A stretch of DNA of 6,888 bases from Pseudomonadota bacterium (lineage in GTDB: Bacteria > Pseudomonadota > Alphaproteobacteria > Rhizobiales > Hyphomicrobiaceae), in assembly GCA_023428365.1 (NCBI GenBank), contig JAEYYQ010000493.1, forward strand, positions 1 through 6,888. The letters are read 5' to 3'. Shown here piece by piece: positions 1 through 5,845 of the stretch; position 1 is the first letter of the stretch; every line of letters starts with the position of its first letter. Position numbers and translations under genes: made by a program. The notes under the pieces are model-generated. The model did no database searches. It was not told the DNA's origin and worked only from the letters and a program-made list of their open reading frames with translations.

Positions 1-538
1 TGAGCCGCTCAACAAACGGCACGCCGGCATGACCGCCGATGACGATATCGCAATCGGCCTGCGCAAACTCTTCGGCCAACGCATCGTGTTCCGAAGCAAA
101 GAGGAAACGATTGATTTGCGAGACACCGCCGTGAACAACGCGAAGCCGCAGACCCGCGTATTCCGCGAGCAGTGTCTTCGGCAGCCCAGCCATCCAGGAA
201 CGGCTGGCGTCGCTCACCCGACTGTTCGCGAACGGATACCAGCCTTTCGCCAACAGATCGCATTCGCTGCCCGGCTCGAACCCGCAGGCACAATCGGCGG
301 CCGCTTCGGCGAGCTGTTCTTCGCAATTTCCGGCAATGACATGAATGGCCCAATCGCGAATGAGAGCGGTCGTCTCTTCTGGCTCAGCGCAATAGGCTAC
401 CACATCACCGGTACAGATGATCCGTTCAGGGCCGATGCCAAGGCGCTCCGCTTCGGCCTTCATCGCCTCCGTCGCTCGCAGATTGGAATACGGTCCACCG
501 AAGACGATCAGGGGCGCATCGGACGAGAACGTCAACAC
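1..538 (-). CDS. Metallophosphoesterase-like protein, C-terminus cut off by window edge
   Basis: The first 179 residues are visible and the frame is open at base 1. The fold family is read from motifs in calcineurin-like order: FGGPYSNL (residues 13-20), GDVVAYC (44-50), GNCEE (70-74), VVHGG (134-138) and IVIGGHAG (165-172). These correspond to the metal and phosphate loops of the family. The substrate is unknown; relatives hydrolyse phosphomonoesters, phosphodiesters or dinucleoside polyphosphates. Two things are odd. The first loop, normally D-x-H, reads G-P-Y, and the GNH(D/E) loop reads GNCE, so three usual metal or catalytic residues differ. Seven cysteines (42, 50, 72, 83, 85, 93, 163) fall in the visible part, three of them clustered at 83-93. 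I recall similar GGPYSN proteins in other proteobacteria, so this looks like a subfamily and not a decayed gene. The GTG start is chosen because an in-frame stop lies seven codons upstream and a GGGAG lies 8 nt before it; the adjacent TTG is an alternative. No signal peptide is seen, so it is probably cytoplasmic. Confidence 0.8.
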   Translation of the reverse strand, partial: MLTFSSDAPLIVFGGPYSNLRATEAMKAEAERLGIGPERIICTGDVVAYCAEPEETTALIRDWAIHVIAGNCEEQLAEAAADCACGFEPGSECDLLAKGWYPFANSRVSDASRSWMAGLPKTLLAEYAGLRLRVVHGGVSQINRFLFASEHDALAEEFAQADCDIVIGGHAGVPFVERL

Positions 539-546
539 ATCGAGAA

Positions 547-551
547 CTCCC
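547..551 (-). promoter_or_regulatory. Ribosome binding site that fixes the GTG start of the phosphoesterase
   Basis: The minus strand reads GGGAG here, 8 nt before the GTG at 538. No ATG is available in this frame between the upstream in-frame TGA and the first conserved motif, so this site supports the non-ATG start. The 58-nt gap to the upstream DUF262 gene shows no obvious terminator, which fits co-transcription of the two genes. Confidence 0.5.
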
Positions 552-596
552 GCGGCTCAGGTGCGAACTGTCTCGCCAGCACCACCCCGGCACAAG

Positions 597-2393
597 TCAA
601 ACCTCGGTGACCTGCCGCCGTTCCGACGTCCCAGTCAATTTGCTGGCGGATGCCTGCCTCCGACCTGAACTGCGTGGTTCGCCATCCGACGCCGCCACGG
701 CTGAAAGATCCAAGCGCCATATTTCTTCAAGAATGCGAAGGAAGCGCGCTTCGCGCGTTTTGATTTCAGCTGGCGTCCAGACTTCAATCTCGCGGATTTC
801 CTGCGTCAGAACGGGCTGATCTGCTTCGCCGGACCTGAAGAAGATAGCCTTCTTGCGCGCGAAATCCTGATTGCTCGCCTTGTCATTCTGCGTGCGACGC
901 ACCAGCACGAGATTGCCGATCGACTGGGCGAGCCTTTCGCGTTCATCAGCCTCAGGGAACCACGTGCGCCATTGGCTGCTGCGACCGGAGTTCTGAGGCA
1001 AGACATGCTCGACAGTCCAGTCACCTGGGTTGAGCTCCTGCGGTGATCCAGCCAGCTCATCGTTCAATCGAAGCAGCACTAGCTTACAGGTCTGCGGATG
1101 GCGTTCATGCAGGTTGCGGAGATTGGCCGTGATGTGGCGCTGTTCATCGCGCGATAGCACACAAGGTGATCGTTCGGGGTCGAGAACGGTTCCCCTCGCG
1201 ATTGCCGATAACAGACCACTCGACCGCGTTGCGCGTTTGCTGGCGCCAATACACTGCAGTCGCAGGGAATATGCGAACGGTTCGATCACCTCCAGAAACC
1301 GCAGCGCCTGTTGCGGATTATTCCGTGAGATATTGAGCCAATGGATCGTCGCCGGAACCCATTCGGAGCTGCCGAGCCAGGACAAATACCGAAGGCGGCG
1401 ATTGATCTCGGCCGATTGCAGCGCTCCCTGATGCCCGATCCGGCAGATAACGTCATACGCATCCGCCAACGGCAGGAGGACATCGAACACGAATGGCTCA
1501 CTGCCGCCAACCTCTTCTTTCACGGCTCGGATACCGGCGATGATCGGCAGCTTTCCCTTACCCTTGATCATCCGCAGGTAGCTGAAGAACGAATCGAACT
1601 CGCCGCCCAGGCGCTGGTCGATTTCATCCCACGCGGCCTCAACCGCGGCTGCGCGCTCAGGCGCCACACCGCCAAGAATCTCCGCTTTTAGAATATCCTT
1701 GCGCGCCAGCGGCCGGCCGCGATCGTTCAGCACCGAGAATAGCCGATGCCCGCGATCGAGATCGCTCGTGACGATAGCGACGACGTGGCAGCTCTGAAGC
1801 ACGAACGTAAACAGCCGCCGCCGTTCATCCGGCGACATTGCAGACAATTCGCGCACGAAGTGATCGCGTACATCAATAATGGCCTGCGCGCCTGCCTCCA
1901 GGTCGTGAGACTGCGCCGTCGCGTTGCACGCGCCATAGGCCAATGCGTAGTCGATCAGGAAATTGTCGTCGCCGCGCCTCAGTTGGAGCCGAAAGCCTCG
2001 ACCGCCGGGAGCAACGATCAGGGCGTCCAGGGAGTCCTCGATGCCATCACCTTCGGCCGATGAAACATCACGCAATGCGGCGAGCAGGATGGTCAGCGTG
2101 GTCAGCCGTTGCTGACCATCTACGATGTCGAGCGTACGCGGTTCACGAAACGGGCCGTTGTTCCACTCCGAAACGCCTTCCGGATCAGTGAGCAAGATCG
2201 CGCCCAGGAAGTAATCCGGCTCAACCGGCTCTTCCTGATGCGGGCCCAGCGCCATCACGATGTCATCGAGAAGCTGCGCAGCTTCCTTGACCGTCCAGGA
2301 GAACCGTCGTTGATAAGCGGGCACCTTGAAGCGAAAAGGGTCGGAAAAGAGGTCGGCGACGCGGAGCGGCGCTGTATGAATACCAGGGAACAT
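597..2393 (-). CDS. DUF262 + DUF1524 (HNH) protein, GmrSD/SspE-like candidate defence nuclease
   Basis: This intact 598-residue protein has the GmrSD layout. The N-terminal DUF262 domain (about 8-240) carries PAYQRRFSW (25-33), the VDGQQRLTT nucleotide-handling loop (91-99) and LFSVLNDRGRPL (218-229). A helical middle follows (about 245-450). The DUF1524 domain (about 455-555) carries the HNH-type signature: WTVEHVLPQN (459-468, with His463), IGNLVLV (492-498, Asn494) and N..ASNQDFARKK (503-515). The tail from about 565 is rich in Ser, Arg and Ala and probably disordered. Characterised relatives use DUF262 to bind or hydrolyse NTP and sense modified DNA, and DUF1524 to cut or nick it: GmrSD acts on glucosylated hydroxymethylcytosine phage DNA, and SspE works with phosphorothioate modification. 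No modification genes are visible here, so a stand-alone type IV-like restriction role is an inference. The ATG at 2393 is the only sensible start, since an in-frame TGA lies six codons upstream; its Shine-Dalgarno is weak (AAGA). All key motifs are present, so it should be active. Confidence 0.9.
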   Translation of the reverse strand: MFPGIHTAPLRVADLFSDPFRFKVPAYQRRFSWTVKEAAQLLDDIVMALGPHQEEPVEPDYFLGAILLTDPEGVSEWNNGPFREPRTLDIVDGQQRLTTLTILLAALRDVSSAEGDGIEDSLDALIVAPGGRGFRLQLRRGDDNFLIDYALAYGACNATAQSHDLEAGAQAIIDVRDHFVRELSAMSPDERRRLFTFVLQSCHVVAIVTSDLDRGHRLFSVLNDRGRPLARKDILKAEILGGVAPERAAAVEAAWDEIDQRLGGEFDSFFSYLRMIKGKGKLPIIAGIRAVKEEVGGSEPFVFDVLLPLADAYDVICRIGHQGALQSAEINRRLRYLSWLGSSEWVPATIHWLNISRNNPQQALRFLEVIEPFAYSLRLQCIGASKRATRSSGLLSAIARGTVLDPERSPCVLSRDEQRHITANLRNLHERHPQTCKLVLLRLNDELAGSPQELNPGDWTVEHVLPQNSGRSSQWRTWFPEADERERLAQSIGNLVLVRRTQNDKASNQDFARKKAIFFRSGEADQPVLTQEIREIEVWTPAEIKTREARFLRILEEIWRLDLSAVAASDGEPRSSGRRQASASKLTGTSERRQVTEV

Positions 2394-2411
2394 GTCTTGT
2401 TTTTCATTTCA

Positions 2412-2429
2412 GGGTGGGGATAGTCACCC
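2412..2429. repeat. Small inverted repeat in the leader of the DUF262 gene
   Basis: GGGTG and CACCC are separated by 8 nt. An overlapping GGGG/CCCC pair (2416-2419 with 2427-2430) offers an alternative stem. On the minus strand this lies 19 to 36 nt before the DUF262 start codon, so it could fold in the mRNA leader or serve as an operator. The stem is short and could be chance in GC-rich DNA. Confidence 0.3.
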
Positions 2430-2482
2430 CGCGCGTAGATCCAAAGCCTAGGTTACCATCAGGTTGCATCGACTGATAGTCA
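2419..2482. repeat. Direct repeat GATAGTCA in the DUF262/DUF952 divergent spacer
   Basis: The 8-mer GATAGTCA occurs at 2419-2426 and again at 2475-2482, 56 nt apart. The second copy sits inside a small palindrome, GACT-GAT-AGTC (2471-2481), and the first lies inside the inverted repeat at 2412-2429. Both lie in the 181-nt region that must hold the promoters of two divergent genes, so they could be binding sites of a shared regulator. GATAGT at 2475-2480 could also be a poor -10 box with TTACCA (2453-2458) as -35 for the plus-strand genes. One 8-mer repeat in a region this size is not strong evidence. Confidence 0.25.
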
Positions 2483-2563
2483 GCGGTGGTTGAATCGAGG
2501 TTTTCCACAGCGCCGCGTGCAGAAGCGCACCACACAGCCGACAGACGGCCCAGATTCCGCCAT

Positions 2564-2568
2564 GGAGG
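2564..2568 (+). promoter_or_regulatory. Strong Shine-Dalgarno deciding the TTG start of the DUF952 gene
   Basis: GGAGG lies 6 nt before the TTG at 2575, an ideal sequence and spacing. The ATG at 2562, just upstream, is in a different frame and meets a stop after six codons. In-frame alternatives at 2611 (GTG) and 2623 (ATG) lack a comparable site, and the ATG would remove the start of the conserved domain. Confidence 0.65.
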
Positions 2569-2574
2569 CAGCCC

Positions 2575-2955
2575 TTGGATAGCGAACAATCCGCTTCAAC
2601 GACCGGTCAGGTGTTCAAGATCATGACCGCCACTCAATGGGCACAGGCCGTCGACGACGGAGCGTTCATTGGCTCCAGCGATGATGCGCGGGATGGCTTC
2701 ATCCACCTGTCGACGGCTGAACAGGTCTCAGGAACACTCGAACGGCACTTTCGCGGGCAAGCGGATCTGGTCCTCATAGCCTTCGCGGCGTCCGATCTTA
2801 ACGCGACCGCATTGCGTTGGGAGCCGTCGCGCGGCGGGGCGCTCTTCCCACATCTTTATGGCCCCTTGCCGGCGTCCGCCGCGTTGTGGCATACGCCGCT
2901 GCCACTCGGTCCTGATGATGTGCCGCGCATTCCGGGAGATCTGGCAACATGCTGA
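2575..2955 (+). CDS. DUF952 domain protein, upstream partner of pyrD
   Basis: This 126-residue, probably cytoplasmic protein has no signal peptide or membrane segment. It matches DUF952 throughout: VFKIMTATQW (13-22), then GSSDDARDGFIHLST (33-47), RHF (57-59), RWEPSRGG (81-88) and FPHLYG (91-96). The conserved His44 and His93 and the basic/acidic RWE.SRGG loop look like an active or ligand-binding site, but I cannot assign a biochemical activity. The TTG start is set by the GGAGG at 2564; the first 12 residues lie outside the family core. Its stop codon lies inside the pyrD start region, with a 7-nt overlap, so the two are co-transcribed and probably translationally coupled. I recall this order in related alphaproteobacteria, which may mean a link to pyrimidine metabolism or simply a stable operon. 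Confidence 0.88.
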   Translation: MDSEQSASTTGQVFKIMTATQWAQAVDDGAFIGSSDDARDGFIHLSTAEQVSGTLERHFRGQADLVLIAFAASDLNATALRWEPSRGGALFPHLYGPLPASAALWHTPLPLGPDDVPRIPGDLATC

Positions 2956-4043
2956 AACTTGGTCTGGAACTGGCGCGCCCGCTGCTGCTGGCACTGGAAC
3001 CTGAGCAGGCCCACGAGGTGACACTCAAGTCCCTTGAGGCGGGTCTGTTTCCGCACGCTAGCGAGCCCGATGATCCACGCCTCGCGGTCAACCTTTGGGA
3101 TCTGCATTTTCCCAACCCGATCGGCATCGCTGCCGGGTTCGATAAAGACGCCCGCGTTCCGGATGCTATCCTCAAAATGGGCTGCGGATTCGCCGAAGCT
3201 GGCAGCATCACGCCATTGCCGCAGTCGGGCAATCCGAAGCCGCGCGTGTTCCGTTTGATCGCTGAGCGAGCGGTGATCAATCGCCTCGGCTTCAACAACG
3301 GTGGACATGCAGCGGCCTTGGCACGGCTGCGCAGCCGCCCGCAAAACGGCATCGTCGGCGTCAATATCGGCGCCAACAAGGATACTGCAGATCGCACCGC
3401 CGATTACGTCCGGGGCGTGGAAACCTTCTACGACCTCGCGAGCTATCTCGCGATCAACATCTCGTCGCCAAACACGCCCGGCCTGCGCGATCTTCAGGCC
3501 CCCGCGGCGCTCGACGAACTTCTCGGCCGCGTTCTGCAGGCCCGGGAACATTTCATTGCAACTGGAGCGCGCAAAGTCCCGATTGTGGTCAAGATCGCAC
3601 CGGACATTGCCGAAGACGATCTAGCACCGGTCCTCGAGCGGCTGATCGCCAACGGCGTTGACGGCATTTCCGTCTCGAACACGACGTTGACCCGGCCAGC
3701 CCTGAGCGACACCGCGGAAGCGCGCGAGACTGGCGGCCTATCCGGCCGTCCGCTGTTCCATCGCTCGACGGTCATGCTGGCGCGCGTGCATCGGCTGACT
3801 GGCGGCCGCATCCCGCTCATCGGCATCGGCGGCATCGACAGCCCCGAAACCGCACTGTCGAAAATCGTGGCCGGCGCAACGCTGCTGCAGCTTTATACCG
3901 GCCTCATCTACGAGGGACCGGGATTGATCGGACGTATCAAGCAAGGCTTGCTCGATGCCATGACGTGCAAAGCCGGCACGTCGCTGGCCTGCCTCACCGG
4001 AACCAAGTCCGAGCAATGGGCCAACAAGCCGCTCGATCCCTGA
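2949..4043 (+). CDS. pyrD: Dihydroorotate dehydrogenase (quinone), class 2
   Basis: PyrD oxidises dihydroorotate to orotate, the fourth step of de novo UMP synthesis, passing electrons through FMN to membrane quinone. The 364 residues match the class 2 length. The N-terminal amphipathic segment (about 4-35) is the membrane-docking, quinone-tunnel region that marks class 2. Then come FPNPIGIAAGFDKD (54-67), GSITP (85-89), NRLGFNNGG (111-119), GVNIGANKD (137-145), INISSPNTPGLR (169-180) with the catalytic base serine at 173, and VVKIAPD (213-219) with the FMN-contacting Lys215. SNTTL (243-247), GGLSGRPL (262-269) and the FMN phosphate loops IGIGGI (291-296) and LLQLYTGLIYEGP (312-324) follow. 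The ATG at 2949 has a GGGAG 10 nt upstream, inside the preceding DUF952 gene, with which it overlaps by 7 nt. The 3' end meets a convergent gene one base away. No motif is missing. Confidence 0.97.
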   Translation: MLKLGLELARPLLLALEPEQAHEVTLKSLEAGLFPHASEPDDPRLAVNLWDLHFPNPIGIAAGFDKDARVPDAILKMGCGFAEAGSITPLPQSGNPKPRVFRLIAERAVINRLGFNNGGHAAALARLRSRPQNGIVGVNIGANKDTADRTADYVRGVETFYDLASYLAINISSPNTPGLRDLQAPAALDELLGRVLQAREHFIATGARKVPIVVKIAPDIAEDDLAPVLERLIANGVDGISVSNTTLTRPALSDTAEARETGGLSGRPLFHRSTVMLARVHRLTGGRIPLIGIGGIDSPETALSKIVAGATLLQLYTGLIYEGPGLIGRIKQGLLDAMTCKAGTSLACLTGTKSEQWANKPLDP

Positions 4044-4044
4044 T

Positions 4045-5412
4045 TTAGGTTGTTCCGGCCGCCGGAAACGACGACCGGGTGAGAGCCGGATATCGCCCGA
4101 GCAGTGTCAGGGTTCGCGCGATGTAGAAGATCATCGTCGCCGCCCAAAGTCCGTGATTTCCGAACTGAGGTGACAACACAGCCCAGGCCGCAAAGAAGAT
4201 CGCGACGCTCACGATCATCATATTACGCATGTCAGCCGTTCGCGTCGCGCCGATGAAAACGCCATCGAGCTGGAAACACCAGACGCCAATGATCGGCGTG
4301 AGCACCACCCAGAACAAATAAGCACGTGCCAGTTCGCGAACCTCAGGGCTGGTCGTCATGAAATCTATGATCGTGGGACCCGCCACCCATATCGCGAGGC
4401 TGAGCACGGTTCCGACGACAGCGGCCCAGATCATCGACAAACGGATTGCTTCTTCAAAACGGGCACGGGCACGTGCCCCGATCGCACGCCCAACGAGGCT
4501 TTCAGCGGCGAAGGCGAAGCCATCGAGCAGATTCGACGTTATCACGACCAGCGATTGCAGGATGGCGTTGGCCGCGAGCGTCAGATCGCCTGAGCGCGCG
4601 CCCTGCGCCGTGAAGAACAGCACCACCGTGATGGCGCACAACGTGCGGATCATGATGTCGCGGTTGACCTGAAACGTCCGCTTGATGCGCGCCGCGTTTA
4701 AAACCTGCGCCACAGAGACGACCGCACCACGGCGCAGCAGGTCGCGATAGGCGAGAAACAAGCCAAGAATGGCGGCAGCCCATTCGGAAACCAGCGCCGC
4801 GGTTCCAACCCCGGCCACACCATAGTCCAAGCCCATGACCAGCAATATGGCCAACAGCATATTCATGACGTTGAGGAAGATCTGGACCCAGAACGCCAGC
4901 CCGGTGCGGCCAAGTCCGATAAACCAGCCGAGCAGAGCGAAATTGATGAGACCGGCTGGGGCGGCCCATATGCGGATCTCAAAATAGGTGCGCGCTGCCT
5001 CCTCGACGGCAGCGCTTGCCCCCATGATCTGCAATGCAGCCCACGCGATCAGGGACTGCGTGATGATCATTGCAACTCCGGCAGCCACCGCGACGATCAG
5101 CGCACGATGCAAGTTTGCGGCAATCTCAGAAGCATCGCGGGCGCCCAACGCCTGGGCAGTTAACCCCGTGGTTCCCATCCGCAGAAATGCGAAGCTCCAG
5201 TACAGAAAATTGAAGATCGTGGCGCCGACTGCCACGCCGCCGATCAGATGCGGAAGGCCCATCTGACCAATGACGACCGTATCGACAAATCCGATCAGCG
5301 GCGTCGTCGCATTGGACAACATGATCGGCACAGCGATCAGCAGCACATCGCGGTGAGTGACGGGCTGAGCGGATTTCTCAGCGCCAGCCGCTTCGGCGTT
5401 TCCGTGGCTCAT
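4045..5412 (-). CDS. MATE family efflux transporter, DinF-like branch
   Basis: This 455-residue inner-membrane protein has about twelve hydrophobic segments. MATE transporters export cationic drugs or metabolites in exchange for Na+ or H+. The first segment has the conserved aspartate in GFVDTVVIG (41-49, Asp44). RMGTTGLTAQALGARD (78-93) and its partner in the second half, FAAESLVGRAIGARA (301-315), are the loops expected from the two-fold repeat of the family. QLDGVFIGATRTADMR (381-396) is the signature I associate with the DinF branch, as opposed to NorM. The substrate cannot be read from sequence. The ATG at 5412 follows the stop of a small membrane-protein gene by 23 nt on the same strand, so they probably share a transcript. 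The Shine-Dalgarno (CCGAAG) is weak, which could mean reinitiation from the upstream gene. It converges on pyrD with one base between stops. Confidence 0.93.
   Translation of the reverse strand: MSHGNAEAAGAEKSAQPVTHRDVLLIAVPIMLSNATTPLIGFVDTVVIGQMGLPHLIGGVAVGATIFNFLYWSFAFLRMGTTGLTAQALGARDASEIAANLHRALIVAVAAGVAMIITQSLIAWAALQIMGASAAVEEAARTYFEIRIWAAPAGLINFALLGWFIGLGRTGLAFWVQIFLNVMNMLLAILLVMGLDYGVAGVGTAALVSEWAAAILGLFLAYRDLLRRGAVVSVAQVLNAARIKRTFQVNRDIMIRTLCAITVVLFFTAQGARSGDLTLAANAILQSLVVITSNLLDGFAFAAESLVGRAIGARARARFEEAIRLSMIWAAVVGTVLSLAIWVAGPTIIDFMTTSPEVRELARAYLFWVVLTPIIGVWCFQLDGVFIGATRTADMRNMMIVSVAIFFAAWAVLSPQFGNHGLWAATMIFYIARTLTLLGRYPALTRSSFPAAGTT
4053..4067. terminator. Candidate shared hairpin at the pyrD/MATE convergent ends
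   Basis: TTCCGG and CCGGAA form a perfect 6-bp stem around a 3-nt loop, starting 10 nt after the pyrD stop and ending just before the MATE stop on the other strand. With only one base between the two stop codons, any terminator must lie inside the opposite gene, and this is the best candidate. There is no T-run on either side, so it is not a classical intrinsic terminator; Rho-dependent ending is as likely. Confidence 0.3.
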
Positions 5413-5435
5413 GGCTTCGGACGTCGGCCGACTGG

Positions 5436-5717
5436 CTACGGCCGCTTATCATCGGACCGGCGTCCCATGCCCAGCAGCCGCGCGATAAACCAGATCGGGA
5501 AAACGATGACCGCGCCGATGAGGAAGTACTGGACGATCCACTCAACAGCACCGAAGCCCATGTCATAGATCCGGCGGATCAGCACATCGAGGCGATAAAT
5601 GATATCGGATGGCGTGATGCCGAGCGCCGACAGCACGATGCCCACGATCACCGACAGCAGAATGAGGCGAATAATCACGCCAGCTGGGTTGCCACCGAAA
5701 AATTGATCGCGATTCAT
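5436..5717 (-). CDS. Small two-helix membrane protein, DUF6460-like
   Basis: This 93-residue protein has two clear hydrophobic helices, about 12-33 and 60-83, joined by a stretch (about 35-56) with alternating charged and hydrophobic residues that could lie along the membrane. Basic ends (KRP at the C-terminus, Arg-rich 86-92) suggest both termini are in the cytoplasm. It resembles proteins I remember annotated as DUF6460 in Bradyrhizobium relatives; I am fairly but not fully sure of the number, and no function is known. The ATG at 5717 has a GGCGAG about 8 nt upstream. It is followed after 23 nt by the MATE gene and stands back to back with the helicase gene. The co-transcription with a transporter is suggestive but does not establish a partnership. 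Confidence 0.82.
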   Translation of the reverse strand: MNRDQFFGGNPAGVIIRLILLSVIVGIVLSALGITPSDIIYRLDVLIRRIYDMGFGAVEWIVQYFLIGAVIVFPIWFIARLLGMGRRSDDKRP

Positions 5718-5793
5718 TTCGATCTCGCCCTGTGCCGTACCTTGCGCCGCACCCAGTAGGCTTCTCTAAGAGTGCCGTGAGCCTCTACCATAA

Positions 5794-5822
5794 TTCGCCG
5801 GGCGACTGAACCGGCGTATACT
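5794..5822 (+). promoter_or_regulatory. Possible promoter of the helicase gene
   Basis: TATACT (5817-5822) is one base from the ideal -10 box and would start transcription about 17 nt before the helicase ATG. The hexamer 17 nt upstream, TTCGCC (5794-5799), is a poor -35. TACAAT (5822-5827) is an alternative -10. This is weak motif evidence in the correct place. Confidence 0.3.
5796..5816. repeat. Perfect inverted repeat in the divergent spacer before the helicase
   Basis: CGCCGG (5796-5801) and CCGGCG (5811-5816) are separated by 9 nt. The repeat ends exactly at the base before the possible -10 element TATACT, so a protein bound here would block the helicase promoter. The spacer also has to drive the small membrane protein and MATE genes in the other direction. 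GC-only half-sites are common by chance in such a genome. Confidence 0.35.
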
Positions 5823-5845
5823 ACAATATTGCCCTTGAAGTTTGG

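Noticed and set aside
29..610. Long plus-strand open frame opposite the phosphoesterase
   Set aside because: Its sequence shows no family resemblance, and the minus-strand frame carries ordered phosphoesterase motifs. Antisense open frames are common in GC-rich genes.
2405..2407. ATG on the minus strand upstream of the DUF262 start
   Set aside because: It is 14 nt from the chosen start and out of frame; an in-frame TGA lies between any farther start and 2393.
2501..2509. TTTTCCACA resembling a DnaA box
   Set aside because: It is a single copy with one mismatch and no cluster, AT-rich unwinding region or replication genes nearby, so there is no support for an origin.
2856..3551. Long minus-strand frames opposite pyrD
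   Set aside because: pyrD is unmistakable on the plus strand; these are reading-frame shadows with no recognisable domains.
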